From Cohaesibacter gelatinilyticus (GTDB lineage: Bacteria; Pseudomonadota; Alphaproteobacteria; Rhizobiales; Cohaesibacteraceae), in NCBI RefSeq assembly GCF_900215605.1, contig NZ_OBEL01000001.1, forward strand, positions 434,001 through 498,000: a stretch of DNA of 64,000 nucleotides, given 5' to 3'. How positions within the stretch are numbered: the first letter of the stretch is position 1; the number at the start of each line of letters is the position of its first letter. Under the pieces are notes generated by a model. It made no database searches. It saw only the letters and a program-made list of their open reading frames with translations, and was not told the origin of the DNA. The translations under genes were made by a program, and so were the position numbers. Shown here in pieces: positions 45,970 through 54,199 of the stretch.

Positions 45970-46578
45970 ATGGAAGGTCTCGTATCACTCTTCGTCAAGG
46001 CGATCTTTATCGAAAACCTTGCGCTCTCCTTCTTCCTGGGCATGTGTACCTTCCTGGCCGTGTCCAAGAAGATCGAAACTGCTCTGGGTCTGGGTATCTC
46101 GGTCACCGTTGTGCAGGCAATTACCGTTCCTGCCAACAATCTGATCCTGACCTATCTGCTCAATGATGGCGCGCTGGCTTGGGCTGGTTTTGCTGATGTC
46201 GATCTGCGCTTCCTGGGCTTGATCTCCTATATTGGTGTGATTGCTGCCATGGTGCAGATTCTGGAAATGACGCTCGATCGTTTCTTCCCGGCTCTGTATA
46301 ACGCGCTTGGTATCTTCTTGCCGCTGATCACCGTGAACTGCGCCATCCTTGGTGGTTCTCTCTTCATGGTGGAGCGCGATTACAACTTTGCGGAAAGCTC
46401 CGTTTACGGCGTCTCCTCTGGTATCGGTTGGGCGCTTGCCATCACTTTGATGGCTGGTGTGCGTGAGAAGCTGAAATATTCCGACGTGCCAGATGGTCTG
46501 CAGGGCCTCGGTATCACCTTCATCACAGCCGGTTTGATGGCCATGGGCTTCATGGCTTTCTCTGGCGTGAAACTGTAA
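45970..46578 (+). CDS. nqrE: Na+-translocating NADH:quinone reductase subunit E
   Basis: A 202-residue six-helix subunit, paired with NqrD in inverted topology. Its iron-centre cysteines are C26 ([13 protein letters not shown]) and C124 ([13 protein letters not shown]). Two bases separate it from nqrD. The C-terminal [13 protein letters not shown] is typical. Confidence 0.96.
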   Translation: MEGLVSLFVKAIFIENLALSFFLGMCTFLAVSKKIETALGLGISVTVVQAITVPANNLILTYLLNDGALAWAGFADVDLRFLGLISYIGVIAAMVQILEMTLDRFFPALYNALGIFLPLITVNCAILGGSLFMVERDYNFAESSVYGVSSGIGWALAITLMAGVREKLKYSDVPDGLQGLGITFITAGLMAMGFMAFSGVKL

Positions 46579-46592
46579 GGGAGGACTGATCA

Positions 46593-47816
46593 ATGCAAGA
46601 TTTTAGCCTCGGGATTACATTCTTCACGCTGATCGTTCTGGCGCTGGTCGTTGTCATCCTGTTTGCAAAATCCAAACTGGTGGCATCTGGCGACGTCGAA
46701 ATCACCATCAACAATGAACGCAAGATCATGGTGCCTGCGGGCGGCAAATTGCTTGGTGTTCTCGCTGGTGAGAAGATCTTCGTTCCTTCTGCTTGCGGTG
46801 GCGGTGGTACTTGTGCCCAGTGTCGCTGCAAAGTGCATGAGGGTGGCGGTTCCATTCTGCCAACCGAAGAATCCCACATTACCAAGCGTGAAGCTCGTGA
46901 AGGCGATCGTCTGGCCTGTCAGGTAGCTGTGAAGCAGGACATGAACATTGAAGTGCCGGAGGAAGTCTTTGGCGTGAAAAAATGGGAATGTACCGTTCGT
47001 TCCAACGAGAATGTGGCAACCTTCATCAAGGCGTTGATTCTGGATCTGCCGGAAGGCGAAGACGTGAACTTCCGTGCTGGTGGTTATATCCAGATTGAAG
47101 CTCCAGCTCACGTGGTCAATTACACCGAGTTCGATGTCGAGGAAGAATATCGCGAAGATTGGGACAAGTTCAATCTTTGGCAATATACCTCCAAGGTGGA
47201 AGAGCCTGTAGAGCGCGCTTATTCCATGGCCAACTATCCGGAAGAGAAGGGCATGATCATGCTCAATGTGCGTGTTGCATCGCCTCCTCCTGGATCTGAA
47301 GGCATTCCTCCGGGCAAGATGTCTTCCTACATCTTCAACCTGAAGCCTGGCGACAAAGTCACCATCTCCGGTCCTTACGGCGAGTTCTTCGCTCGTGAAA
47401 CCGAGAAGGAAATGGTCTTTGTGGGCGGGGGTGCCGGTATGGCGCCTATGCGTTCGCATATCTTCGATCAGCTGAAGCGTCTGAAGAACAAGGATCGCAA
47501 GATCACCTTCTGGTATGGTGCTCGCTCCAAGCGCGAAATGTTCTTCGTGGAAGATTTCGATCAACTTGCAGCTGAGTTCCCGAACTTCACATGGCATGTT
47601 GCGCTCTCTGATGCGCTGCCAGAAGATAATTGGGACGGATATACAGGTTTCATCCATAACGTTCTGTATGATGAATATCTGAAAGACCATGCCGCACCAG
47701 AAGATTGCGAATATTACATGTGTGGTCCTCCGATCATGAACTCTTCCGTGATCAACATGCTGGTTGATCTCGGCGTCGAGCGCGAAGATATCATGCTTGA
47801 TGATTTCGGCGGCTAA
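46593..47816 (+). CDS. nqrF: Na+-translocating NADH:quinone reductase subunit F
   Basis: The 407-residue electron-entry subunit that oxidises NADH. It has one N-terminal TM helix (about 8-26), a plant-type [2Fe-2S] ferredoxin domain with C68, C74, C77 ([11 protein letters not shown]) and C109 (LACQVAV), an FAD-binding domain with RAYSMANYP, and an NADH-binding domain with [14 protein letters not shown] and YYMCGPPIM. The end LDDFGG is the usual C-terminus. GGGAGGA precedes the ATG. A terminator follows and closes the operon. Confidence 0.97.
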   Translation: MQDFSLGITFFTLIVLALVVVILFAKSKLVASGDVEITINNERKIMVPAGGKLLGVLAGEKIFVPSACGGGGTCAQCRCKVHEGGGSILPTEESHITKREAREGDRLACQVAVKQDMNIEVPEEVFGVKKWECTVRSNENVATFIKALILDLPEGEDVNFRAGGYIQIEAPAHVVNYTEFDVEEEYREDWDKFNLWQYTSKVEEPVERAYSMANYPEEKGMIMLNVRVASPPPGSEGIPPGKMSSYIFNLKPGDKVTISGPYGEFFARETEKEMVFVGGGAGMAPMRSHIFDQLKRLKNKDRKITFWYGARSKREMFFVEDFDQLAAEFPNFTWHVALSDALPEDNWDGYTGFIHNVLYDEYLKDHAAPEDCEYYMCGPPIMNSSVINMLVDLGVEREDIMLDDFGG

Positions 47817-47837
47817 CGCATCGTAACAGTAAAAACC

Positions 47838-47874
47838 AAAAGCCGGGTCTAGTGAATGGGCCCGGCTTTTTTGT
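47838..47874 (+). terminator. Rho-independent terminator of the nqr operon
   Basis: An 11-bp stem (AAAAGCCGGGT with GCCCGGCTTTT, one wobble) is followed by a T-run. Confidence 0.92.
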
Positions 47875-47975
47875 TCTATTCAAATGCATGCATTGTCAGA
47901 ACCAGCTTTACAACCAGGTGTTTGATATCAATCTGACAAAAGAGTTAGAGCAGGATCTGGAAGAGCAACAAGCTG

Positions 47976-48734
47976 CTATCGCATGAAGAAGGCGATGGAC
48001 ATTCCAAAGCCAACGGCGATCACAATTGCTCGAACAATATGAACGGGCAGCAAGCGGGCAAGATAGGCTCCCGCATAGCCACCAATGGTGGCGGCGACCA
48101 TCATGATGATGGCTTCCTGCCAATAGACCAGACCAGCCAGTGCAAGGGTAGTGACTGATGCTGCTGAGAGGATGAAGGAGAGGCCATTCTTGAGCCCATT
48201 CATCATATGCATGTCACGCATGCCAAGGCCGGAGAATAATGCCAACAATATGATACCCAGTCCGCCGTTGAAATAGCCGCCATAGGTCGTTACTACCAAG
48301 GTGGCTGTCTTCTTGCCAATGCTCTCGATTTGTCCCTCAGAAGCGCTCTCAGTGCTTTCACTCCGGCTCCAGCGTCGCAAGGACTTGTCAAAAGCAAAGA
48401 GCAAGGTCGCGACCAGTAACAGCCATGGCACGATGAAGTTGAACACGCTTGATGATGTCACCATCAATAGCAGTGCTCCCAACACACCGCCAAGGATTGA
48501 TAGGACCGTCAGGAGTGATAATGCGCGACGATCATAACTGAGCAGTTCTTCCTTGAAGCCAAGCGTGGATGAGAGATATCCGGGAAAGACTGCAACGGCG
48601 CTGGTGGCATTGGCCGGAATGGCAGGCACGCCTGCAAAGACAAGCGCGGGAAATGTCAGAAAACTACCACCACCAGCGATAGCATTCAGGATACCTGCCA
48701 TAAAGGCAGCTATGACCAAAACCATGATTTCCAT
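47976..48734 (-). CDS. Sulfite exporter TauE/SafE family protein
   Basis: A 252-residue membrane protein with about eight hydrophobic helices in two repeats. The family opening is AAFMAGILNAIAGGGSFLTFP, and the second repeat has GGYFNGGLGIILLALFSGLG. Members export sulfite, sulfoacetate or similar organosulfur anions. No sulfonate pathway gene adjoins it. It converges on the nqr operon terminator. Confidence 0.85.
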   Translation of the reverse strand: MEIMVLVIAAFMAGILNAIAGGGSFLTFPALVFAGVPAIPANATSAVAVFPGYLSSTLGFKEELLSYDRRALSLLTVLSILGGVLGALLLMVTSSSVFNFIVPWLLLVATLLFAFDKSLRRWSRSESTESASEGQIESIGKKTATLVVTTYGGYFNGGLGIILLALFSGLGMRDMHMMNGLKNGLSFILSAASVTTLALAGLVYWQEAIIMMVAATIGGYAGAYLARLLPVHIVRAIVIAVGFGMSIAFFMR

Positions 48735-49205
48735 TGCTTATGTCCTTAACTCACCGGAGCATGCCGAAATTGCATATCTCCCTGTTAATAGGCTTCTGCC
48801 ATAACAGGTGAGGAGATGGAATCAAACTCTTAAACACTCCCGCCAACTGGGGTGTGTATGGTTTTGAACAGAAGAAAACGCAGTAAAAATAGACAAGATA
48901 TGACTTTAAGTTGGATTCTATTTTCGATGAAAATCAAATACTTATCAACGATATGTGAATCTGGATGCTACGTTAAAAGTTCGTTGAATCAGTTTCTAGG
49001 CTAAATTCTGTTTTTCGCATTCTGCATGAATCAATGTCTGAGCCAGTGCAGCTAACCGGGGCATGGAGAGCTGGGGCAATAAGGGCACCATGATCCCTTC
49101 GCATGTGCGAAGCCTTGATCCTTGCGGCGCAACATGCACAATCAGGACAACATGATTTCAAGCATGGCTGCTTTACAGCCATTTGTTTTGTAAAGGATCT
49201 ATTCC
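48735..49205. other. 471-bp intergenic region
   Basis: No gene, repeat or RNA could be supported here. The middle (about 48880-48990) is AT-rich. AAGGA at 49193 is the ribosome-binding site of the crotonase gene. The promoters of the divergent exporter and crotonase genes must lie in it. Confidence 0.5.
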
Positions 49206-50015
49206 ATGTCTTCCCAGTCCCTGGAAATGCCGCAGCTAAAAGACGCACGCCTAACTCTTGAGAACCGTGTCGCCGTCCTCACCATGGATCGTCATGATGT
49301 GCGCAATGCACTGACAGGCACTGAATTGATCGACGATATTGGAACAGTCGCCAATTGGGTCAATCTCTGCCCGGATGTCTCTGTGCTCGTTCTGACAGGT
49401 GAGGGATCTGCTTTTTCTGCTGGTGGTAATATCAAGGATATGGCCGAACGTGGTGGAGACTTTGCTGGCAATGTTGCCGAGGTGGAAAACCGCTACCGTC
49501 GCGGTATCCAGCGCATCCCTTTGGCGCTGCAAAATGTCGAAATCCCAATCATTGCTGCGGTCAACGGACCAGCTATCGGAGCAGGCTTTGATCTGGCCAA
49601 TATGTGCGATATCCGCATCGCTTCCAGCCGTGCGAAATTCGGTGAGACCTTCCTCAATCTGGGTATCATTCCAGGTGATGGTGGCGCTTGGTTCATGCAG
49701 CGCCTGATCGGATATCAGCGAGCAGCGGAACTGACTTTGACAGGCCGTGTGATTGGTGCGAAGGAAGCGCAGGACTATGGTTTGGTTCTGGAAATTCATG
49801 AGCCAGAAGAGCTGATACCAGCCACCATCAAGCTAGCTGAAAAGATTGCGTCTCAGCCTCCCAAAGCGACCCGTCTGACCAAGCGCCTTTTGAAAATGGC
49901 GCAGCGTATGGAACTCAAAGATTTCCTTGATCTCTCTGCTGCCTATCAGGGTATGAGCCACAATGAGCCAGAGCATCTGGATGCGGTGAATGCCTTCATC
50001 GAAAAGATGAAATAG
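49206..50015 (+). CDS. Crotonase/enoyl-CoA hydratase family protein
   Basis: A 269-residue crotonase. The first oxyanion-hole segment is GSAFSAGGNIKDMAERGG, the second GPAIGAGFDLANMCDIRIAS, and the active-site region FGETFLNLGIIPGDGGAW has Glu in GETF and Asp in PGDGG. That is similar to hydratases of aromatic or branched acyl-CoA degradation. It differs from the crotonase at 668. AAGGA precedes the start. It stands alone; its stop is three bases from the end of the convergent PLP enzyme gene. Confidence 0.87.
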   Translation: MSSQSLEMPQLKDARLTLENRVAVLTMDRHDVRNALTGTELIDDIGTVANWVNLCPDVSVLVLTGEGSAFSAGGNIKDMAERGGDFAGNVAEVENRYRRGIQRIPLALQNVEIPIIAAVNGPAIGAGFDLANMCDIRIASSRAKFGETFLNLGIIPGDGGAWFMQRLIGYQRAAELTLTGRVIGAKEAQDYGLVLEIHEPEELIPATIKLAEKIASQPPKATRLTKRLLKMAQRMELKDFLDLSAAYQGMSHNEPEHLDAVNAFIEKMK

Positions 50016-50018
50016 AGT

Positions 50019-51122
50019 TCAGTCTCTTTGCGAAACTGCAAGGCGATCAAGGATTGCCTTGCACTCCTCCTGCTTCAACGGCACCAGTTCAAAGAGCAAC
50101 AAGCTTTGCTCTGCGAGATGATCTATCACCCAAATGTACGGCGAACTGTTCCGTAACCTATCCGCAAGTTCCGTAGCGCTGCAGCCATAAAGATCGCTAT
50201 CGACCTTCAGGCATGGTCTATCAAAGGGAAGACCTGTTGAATCGGGTTCAGCCCACGCTGTGATACCTTTGATTTCGTTTGCAGAGGTGACGAAATGATG
50301 TGCTTTTTCAGACTGTTCAGCTTTCCAGGCGGAAAGATCAAGGGATAGGCGCTCTTCAAGAGCGGCCAGTGCTCCCATCAACGCTTCTTTTGAAGCCTTC
50401 ATTGCCCGACCAATACCCGCCTCTTGTGCTTTGACAGCCGCGATGTGGGATGCTTTCCCGACAATCAAACCAGTCGTCGGAGCAGCCATATATTTCTGAG
50501 CACTGATCAGAATGAGATCAGCATCAGTTTCAACAAGCTCTCTAACACGAAAATCCTGGGCAGCTGCATCAAGGATGACGGGAACTGAATAGCTGTGGGC
50601 GAGGGCGACAGCAGCGTTAAAATCTATCGCATCTCCTTTTGTAAGACGTGAAGACACCAGGAGAAGAGCTGCAATGCCATCTGCTTTGAGCGCTTCCTCA
50701 AGATCTTGCAAGCTGTATGAATGCTCTGAGCCAACAATATATGGCTTCGCCCCGGACAGGCGAATGGCCTGAAGAATGGATTGCCCATAATTCACACAAT
50801 GCCCCGCCGGTATGAGGACTTTACGATGGGCCCCGTCATAATGGGGTAGTGATGCAATCGCTTCTTGGTCCGTGCTAGTCAGACAGGCGGCAACAGCTAG
50901 GGTGATGCTGGCAGCAGTGCAATGTGTCGCAAAGCCCGCTTCAGCACCGGACCATTTCTGCAAAGCACTTTCCAGCGTTATCTGAAGATCAGAGATCTTA
51001 TGAAACTCACTTAGTGCGTTTGCCGTTGCGTGGGCAATGGCTGCACTGGAGCGTGAGACGCCAAGAGGCGTAAAAGTGCCTCTGGCATTGATAAGTCCCG
51101 ACGAAGCTGGAGAATGTGACAT
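50019..51122 (-). CDS. SelA-like PLP-dependent enzyme (aminotransferase class V fold)
   Basis: A 367-residue PLP enzyme similar to L-seryl-tRNA(Sec) selenium transferase-like proteins and D-glucosaminate-6-phosphate lyase relatives. The cofactor Lys is in ILISAQKYMAAPTTGLI, and the Asp that contacts the pyridine N is in VILDAAAQDF. It lacks the N-terminal tRNA-binding domain of SelA and there are no sel genes nearby. A lyase or ammonia-lyase role on an amino sugar acid or amino acid is more likely than selenocysteine synthesis. It may be co-transcribed with nothing: the Gfo/Idh gene lies 100 bases upstream. Confidence 0.75.
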   Translation of the reverse strand: MSHSPASSGLINARGTFTPLGVSRSSAAIAHATANALSEFHKISDLQITLESALQKWSGAEAGFATHCTAASITLAVAACLTSTDQEAIASLPHYDGAHRKVLIPAGHCVNYGQSILQAIRLSGAKPYIVGSEHSYSLQDLEEALKADGIAALLLVSSRLTKGDAIDFNAAVALAHSYSVPVILDAAAQDFRVRELVETDADLILISAQKYMAAPTTGLIVGKASHIAAVKAQEAGIGRAMKASKEALMGALAALEERLSLDLSAWKAEQSEKAHHFVTSANEIKGITAWAEPDSTGLPFDRPCLKVDSDLYGCSATELADRLRNSSPYIWVIDHLAEQSLLLFELVPLKQEECKAILDRLAVSQRD

Positions 51123-51224
51123 GCAAGGCCTCCGAAAGTTTTGTGAAGGCTAGGGTATCGCTTTCCAGATTTCAATTCAGGACCTCAAGAGTCACTTGGA
51201 AAAAATGAAATGCTCACGCCTTGG

Positions 51225-52211
51225 TCATACCTGTACCCAGCCATCGATATGTTCGGCGGCAAACAGCGCGTCGACTGCGGATTGATTGGCTTTTGAGTTC
51301 TCCAGCGAGAAAATCTCACTCTCTTTCCCAGCAGTCTGTTCCGCAAATGCTTCGACTTGCAGCTGATATTGGTCGACTTTTCTGAACTTCCAGATCTGCT
51401 CGCCACCATTGCCTTGATCATGCAAAATTACATCCGCGCTGTCATAAGCGTTGGCATTGAAGGGAGCAGTAAGTTCAATCCAGCCTTTATCGCCATGGAA
51501 GATCATGGATTGGCGAGCGGCCATTTGAGTTGCGCAATAAAAGGATAGCTCAAAATCGTCAAAGTCCAGACGACAATTGGCGGCTATGTCGGTTCCAAAT
51601 TCAGGATCCCGGCGAATGCTGGCTTGCACTCTGATCGGCTCCTTGCCGGTAACAAAACGCGTCGTAACAGTTGGATAGACACCAATATCAAGAAGGCCAC
51701 CGCCACCAAGAGAGACTTGATTGCGCATATTGTCCGGATCCACCAGATGATAGGCAAAGCTTCCCTGAACCTGATGTAGAGTACCAATTGCGCCAGAGGC
51801 CAAGAGCTGACGCACCTTATGCCATTGCGGATGATAGGTGACCATGAAGGCTTCGCTGATCTGCTTGCCAGTACGATCCCTTGCTTCGATGAGCTGATCA
51901 ATCTGGGACGCTTTCAGTGCGATAGGCTTCTCACACAAGACATGTTTGCCGGCTTCTAAAGCCTTGAGGCTCCATTCGATATGCTGGGAGGTAGGAAGGG
52001 GGATATAAATCGCATCAACGTCATTGCTCGCAAGCAGCGCTTCATAGCTATCAAAAGTCAGATCAACATCATAGCGCTCTGCAAAGGATGCGGCACTCTC
52101 TGGGCGACGGCTTGCAATTGCCTTCAAGATACCATTCTCGCTGGCCTGAATGGCAGGTACCAAAGCTTCACGTGCAATTTTGGCCGTTCCTAAAATTCCC
52201 CAACGGATCAT
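51225..52211 (-). CDS. Gfo/Idh/MocA-family NAD(P)-dependent oxidoreductase
   Basis: A 328-residue sugar/cyclitol dehydrogenase-type protein. The N-terminal Rossmann motif is WGILGTAKIAREALVPA, the cofactor/catalytic motif is LCEKPIALKAS, and the following GLLDIGVYPTVTTRFVTG holds the conserved Asp and Tyr. I chose the ATG at 52211, preceded by GGGAG, over the TTG at 52226. A perfect LacI-type palindrome lies just upstream at 52234. The sugar substrate is unknown. Confidence 0.88.
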   Translation of the reverse strand: MIRWGILGTAKIAREALVPAIQASENGILKAIASRRPESAASFAERYDVDLTFDSYEALLASNDVDAIYIPLPTSQHIEWSLKALEAGKHVLCEKPIALKASQIDQLIEARDRTGKQISEAFMVTYHPQWHKVRQLLASGAIGTLHQVQGSFAYHLVDPDNMRNQVSLGGGGLLDIGVYPTVTTRFVTGKEPIRVQASIRRDPEFGTDIAANCRLDFDDFELSFYCATQMAARQSMIFHGDKGWIELTAPFNANAYDSADVILHDQGNGGEQIWKFRKVDQYQLQVEAFAEQTAGKESEIFSLENSKANQSAVDALFAAEHIDGWVQV

Positions 52212-52233
52212 CTGGCTCACTCCCAATAAAACT

Positions 52234-52247
52234 TGTTAGCGCTAACA
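52234..52247. promoter_or_regulatory. LacI-family-type operator TGTTAGCGCTAACA
   Basis: A perfect 14-bp palindrome with the central CG typical of LacI/GalR-family operators lies 22 bases upstream of the oxidoreductase start. No LacI gene is in the window. Repression by a sugar-responsive LacI protein is inferred from the motif and the enzyme family. Confidence 0.65.
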
Positions 52248-52293
52248 TATCTTTGTGAAGAGGATGGATGCAAGAGCAAATAGAACCGAACAA

Positions 52294-52321
52294 GATAGGC
52301 TGATCAAAAGATCAGCCTATC
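52294..52321. repeat. Perfect 28-bp hairpin GATAGGCTGATC-AAAA-GATCAGCCTATC
   Basis: A 12-bp perfect stem with an AAAA loop. Its outer stem GATAGGC/GCCTATC is the same as in the array at 52387, so it looks like a deletion derivative or a separate member of that repeat family. Confidence 0.85.
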
Positions 52322-52326
52322 ATCAG

Positions 52327-52383
52327 AAATGAGGCGTGGTGGACATGTCAAACATTCAGGTAAATTGACTGCTAAACCGCCGA
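52327..52383. repeat. Upstream copy of the sdaA 3' end
   Basis: These 57 bases match 52523-52579 (the last coding bases of sdaA and the bases after it) with a few differences, offset by 196 bases. Read on the minus strand it encodes VNLPEC, the final residues of SdaA, but the TAG stop has become TTG. Confidence 0.8.
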
Positions 52384-52386
52384 CAA

Positions 52387-52518
52387 GATAGGCCTTCGAG
52401 CCGTGGTGAGAAGATCAGCCTATCGCCAGGTAAGATAGGCCTTCGAGCGGAGGCGAGAAGACAAGCCTATCGACAGGCAAGATAGGCCTTCGAGCGGAGG
52501 CGAGAAGACAAGCCTATC
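52387..52518. repeat. Three-copy array of a 38-bp hairpin repeat, 47-bp period (second locus)
   Basis: Units start at 52387, 52434 and 52481. Each has an outer stem GATAGGC/GCCTATC, an inner CTTC/GAAG stem and nine-base spacers. Period and unit length equal those of the array at 39938. Compared with that array, pairs 5-34, 9-26 and 11-24 of the unit have changed on both sides of the stem. Confidence 0.9.
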
Positions 52519-52544
52519 GACAAAATGAAGCGAGGCGGACATGT

Positions 52545-53960
52545 CTAGCATTCTGGTAAATTGACTGCCAAACCGCCGAGCGACGTTTCCTTATATTTGG
52601 TGTCCATCTCCTGTCCGGTCTCCCACATGGTCTTGATGCAATTATCAAGGGGCATGTAATGGGTACCATCGCCGTGAAGGGCGAGGGAGGCGGCGGAAAC
52701 AGCCTTGATAGCCCCAAGGCCATTGCGCTCGATGCAAGGAACCTGGACAAGACCGTTGACGGGATCACAAGTCATGCCCAAATGATGTTCCAGCGCGATC
52801 TCTGCTGCATTCTCGATCTGCTCATTGGTACCACCAAGCGCAGCGCAAAGACCTGCCGCTGCCATGGCTGAAGCTGAGCCAACTTCAGCCTGACAACCGG
52901 CTTCAGCTCCGGAAATAGAAGCGTTATGTTTGATGAGACCGCCAACGGCCGCTGCCGTCAGCAAGAAGGTGCGGACACCTTCATGATTGGAAGCTGGAAT
53001 ATGATCGCGATAATAGCGAATGACGGAAGGAAGAACACCAGATGCACCATTGGTCGGCGAGGTGACCACACGGCCACCTGCTGCGTTTTCTTCATTCACC
53101 GCCATGGCATAAACAGACAGCCAGTCATTGACCACATGTGGCATGGGTTGGTTATTGGCTCTCTGATCAATAAGGCGATCCATGATGGCCTTGGCGCGTC
53201 GCTTCACGGCCAAACCACCAGGCAATTGGCCTTCCATGCGCAAGCCACGATCAATGCAGCTATTCATGGCGTCCCAGACCGCATCAACCCTGCTGTTCAG
53301 CTCTTCACGGCTCATGCCGGTTTCTTCATTGGCTTGCTTCATCTGGGCAATGCTCATGCCCGACTGCTGGCCCATGGAGAGCATTTCAGCCGCAGAGCCA
53401 AAAGGATAAGGATAGCCAATGGCTTCCTGTTCGTCATGAAGATCATGTGGATCGTGGCTGACTTCTTCATCCAATTCACTCGCCGTGACAATGAAACCAC
53501 CACCGATGGAATAGTAGGTTGCAGTCGCCAGCAATTGATTGCCCTCTCCAAAGGCAGAGAGTTTCATTCCATTGGCATGACCCGGAAGAGGGGGGCCATA
53601 GTCAAAGACAAGATCATCGTTTGGATTGAACCGAACTTCTCCGAAGCCTTCGGGTTGAATGACCTTCTTCTCATAGACTTCTTGTTCAAGCTGTTCTGCT
53701 TCATCCGGATCCAGATTATGAGGTTCAAATCCAATCAGACCGAGAATGACGGCGCGATCCGAGGCATGACCTTTGCCGGTAAAGGCCAATGATCCGTGAA
53801 GAGAAGCGGAGAAACGCCTCACCTGTGCGGCGTCAACGCCCATGAACATGCCAGAGCGCAAATCGCTAAGAAAGCGGGCAGCAGCACTCATTGGTCCCAT
53901 CGTATGAGATGAAGAAGGCCCGACGCCAATTTTGAAGATATCAAATACACTCAGGAACAT
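52545..53960 (-). CDS. sdaA: L-serine ammonia-lyase (serine dehydratase), single-chain
   Basis: A 471-residue iron-sulfur L-serine deaminase that makes pyruvate and ammonia. The start [20 protein letters not shown] is the family signature. Later [14 protein letters not shown] and [17 protein letters not shown] contain the three cysteines that bind the [4Fe-4S] cluster. It has both beta and alpha domains in one chain. The final codons are duplicated downstream in the repeat field. GAGGAG precedes the ATG. Confidence 0.94.
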   Translation of the reverse strand: MFLSVFDIFKIGVGPSSSHTMGPMSAAARFLSDLRSGMFMGVDAAQVRRFSASLHGSLAFTGKGHASDRAVILGLIGFEPHNLDPDEAEQLEQEVYEKKVIQPEGFGEVRFNPNDDLVFDYGPPLPGHANGMKLSAFGEGNQLLATATYYSIGGGFIVTASELDEEVSHDPHDLHDEQEAIGYPYPFGSAAEMLSMGQQSGMSIAQMKQANEETGMSREELNSRVDAVWDAMNSCIDRGLRMEGQLPGGLAVKRRAKAIMDRLIDQRANNQPMPHVVNDWLSVYAMAVNEENAAGGRVVTSPTNGASGVLPSVIRYYRDHIPASNHEGVRTFLLTAAAVGGLIKHNASISGAEAGCQAEVGSASAMAAAGLCAALGGTNEQIENAAEIALEHHLGMTCDPVNGLVQVPCIERNGLGAIKAVSAASLALHGDGTHYMPLDNCIKTMWETGQEMDTKYKETSLGGLAVNLPEC

Positions 53961-54092
53961 AGGCTGGTCTCCTCCTCAGAACGGTCCAACACTTTCCCAG
54001 GTCATGGGCGTATTATTTTGCAGAAAGTTAAGTGTTTAACGGACCAAGAGCCTAATGAACGAAAAGCCGGGGAGCTTCGTTCAAGGTTTTCC

Positions 54093-54136
54093 AAAAGAAA
54101 AGGATGGCCCCTGTTTAGCAAGGGCAGGGGCCATCC
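54093..54136 (-). terminator. Rho-independent terminator of gcvP
   Basis: Arms GGATGGCCCCTG and CAGGGGCCATCC form a perfect 12-bp stem with an 11-base loop. On the minus strand it is followed by TTTTCTTTT. It lies about 65 bases after the gcvP stop. Confidence 0.9.
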
Positions 54137-54199
54137 AGTTGGCAGCTTTTCGCTGTCTTGTTTGATCACTCTAGCAGCCGGGTGATCTTTCTTTTTATT

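Noticed and set aside
41948-47816. Rnf complex
   Set aside because: Subunits B, D and E resemble Rnf proteins, but NqrA, the NqrF domain structure, NqrM and the flavinylation motifs identify NQR.
50019-51122. Selenocysteine synthase SelA
   Set aside because: The protein lacks the N-terminal tRNA-binding domain and no selB, selC or selD gene is nearby; a SelA-like lyase is more likely.
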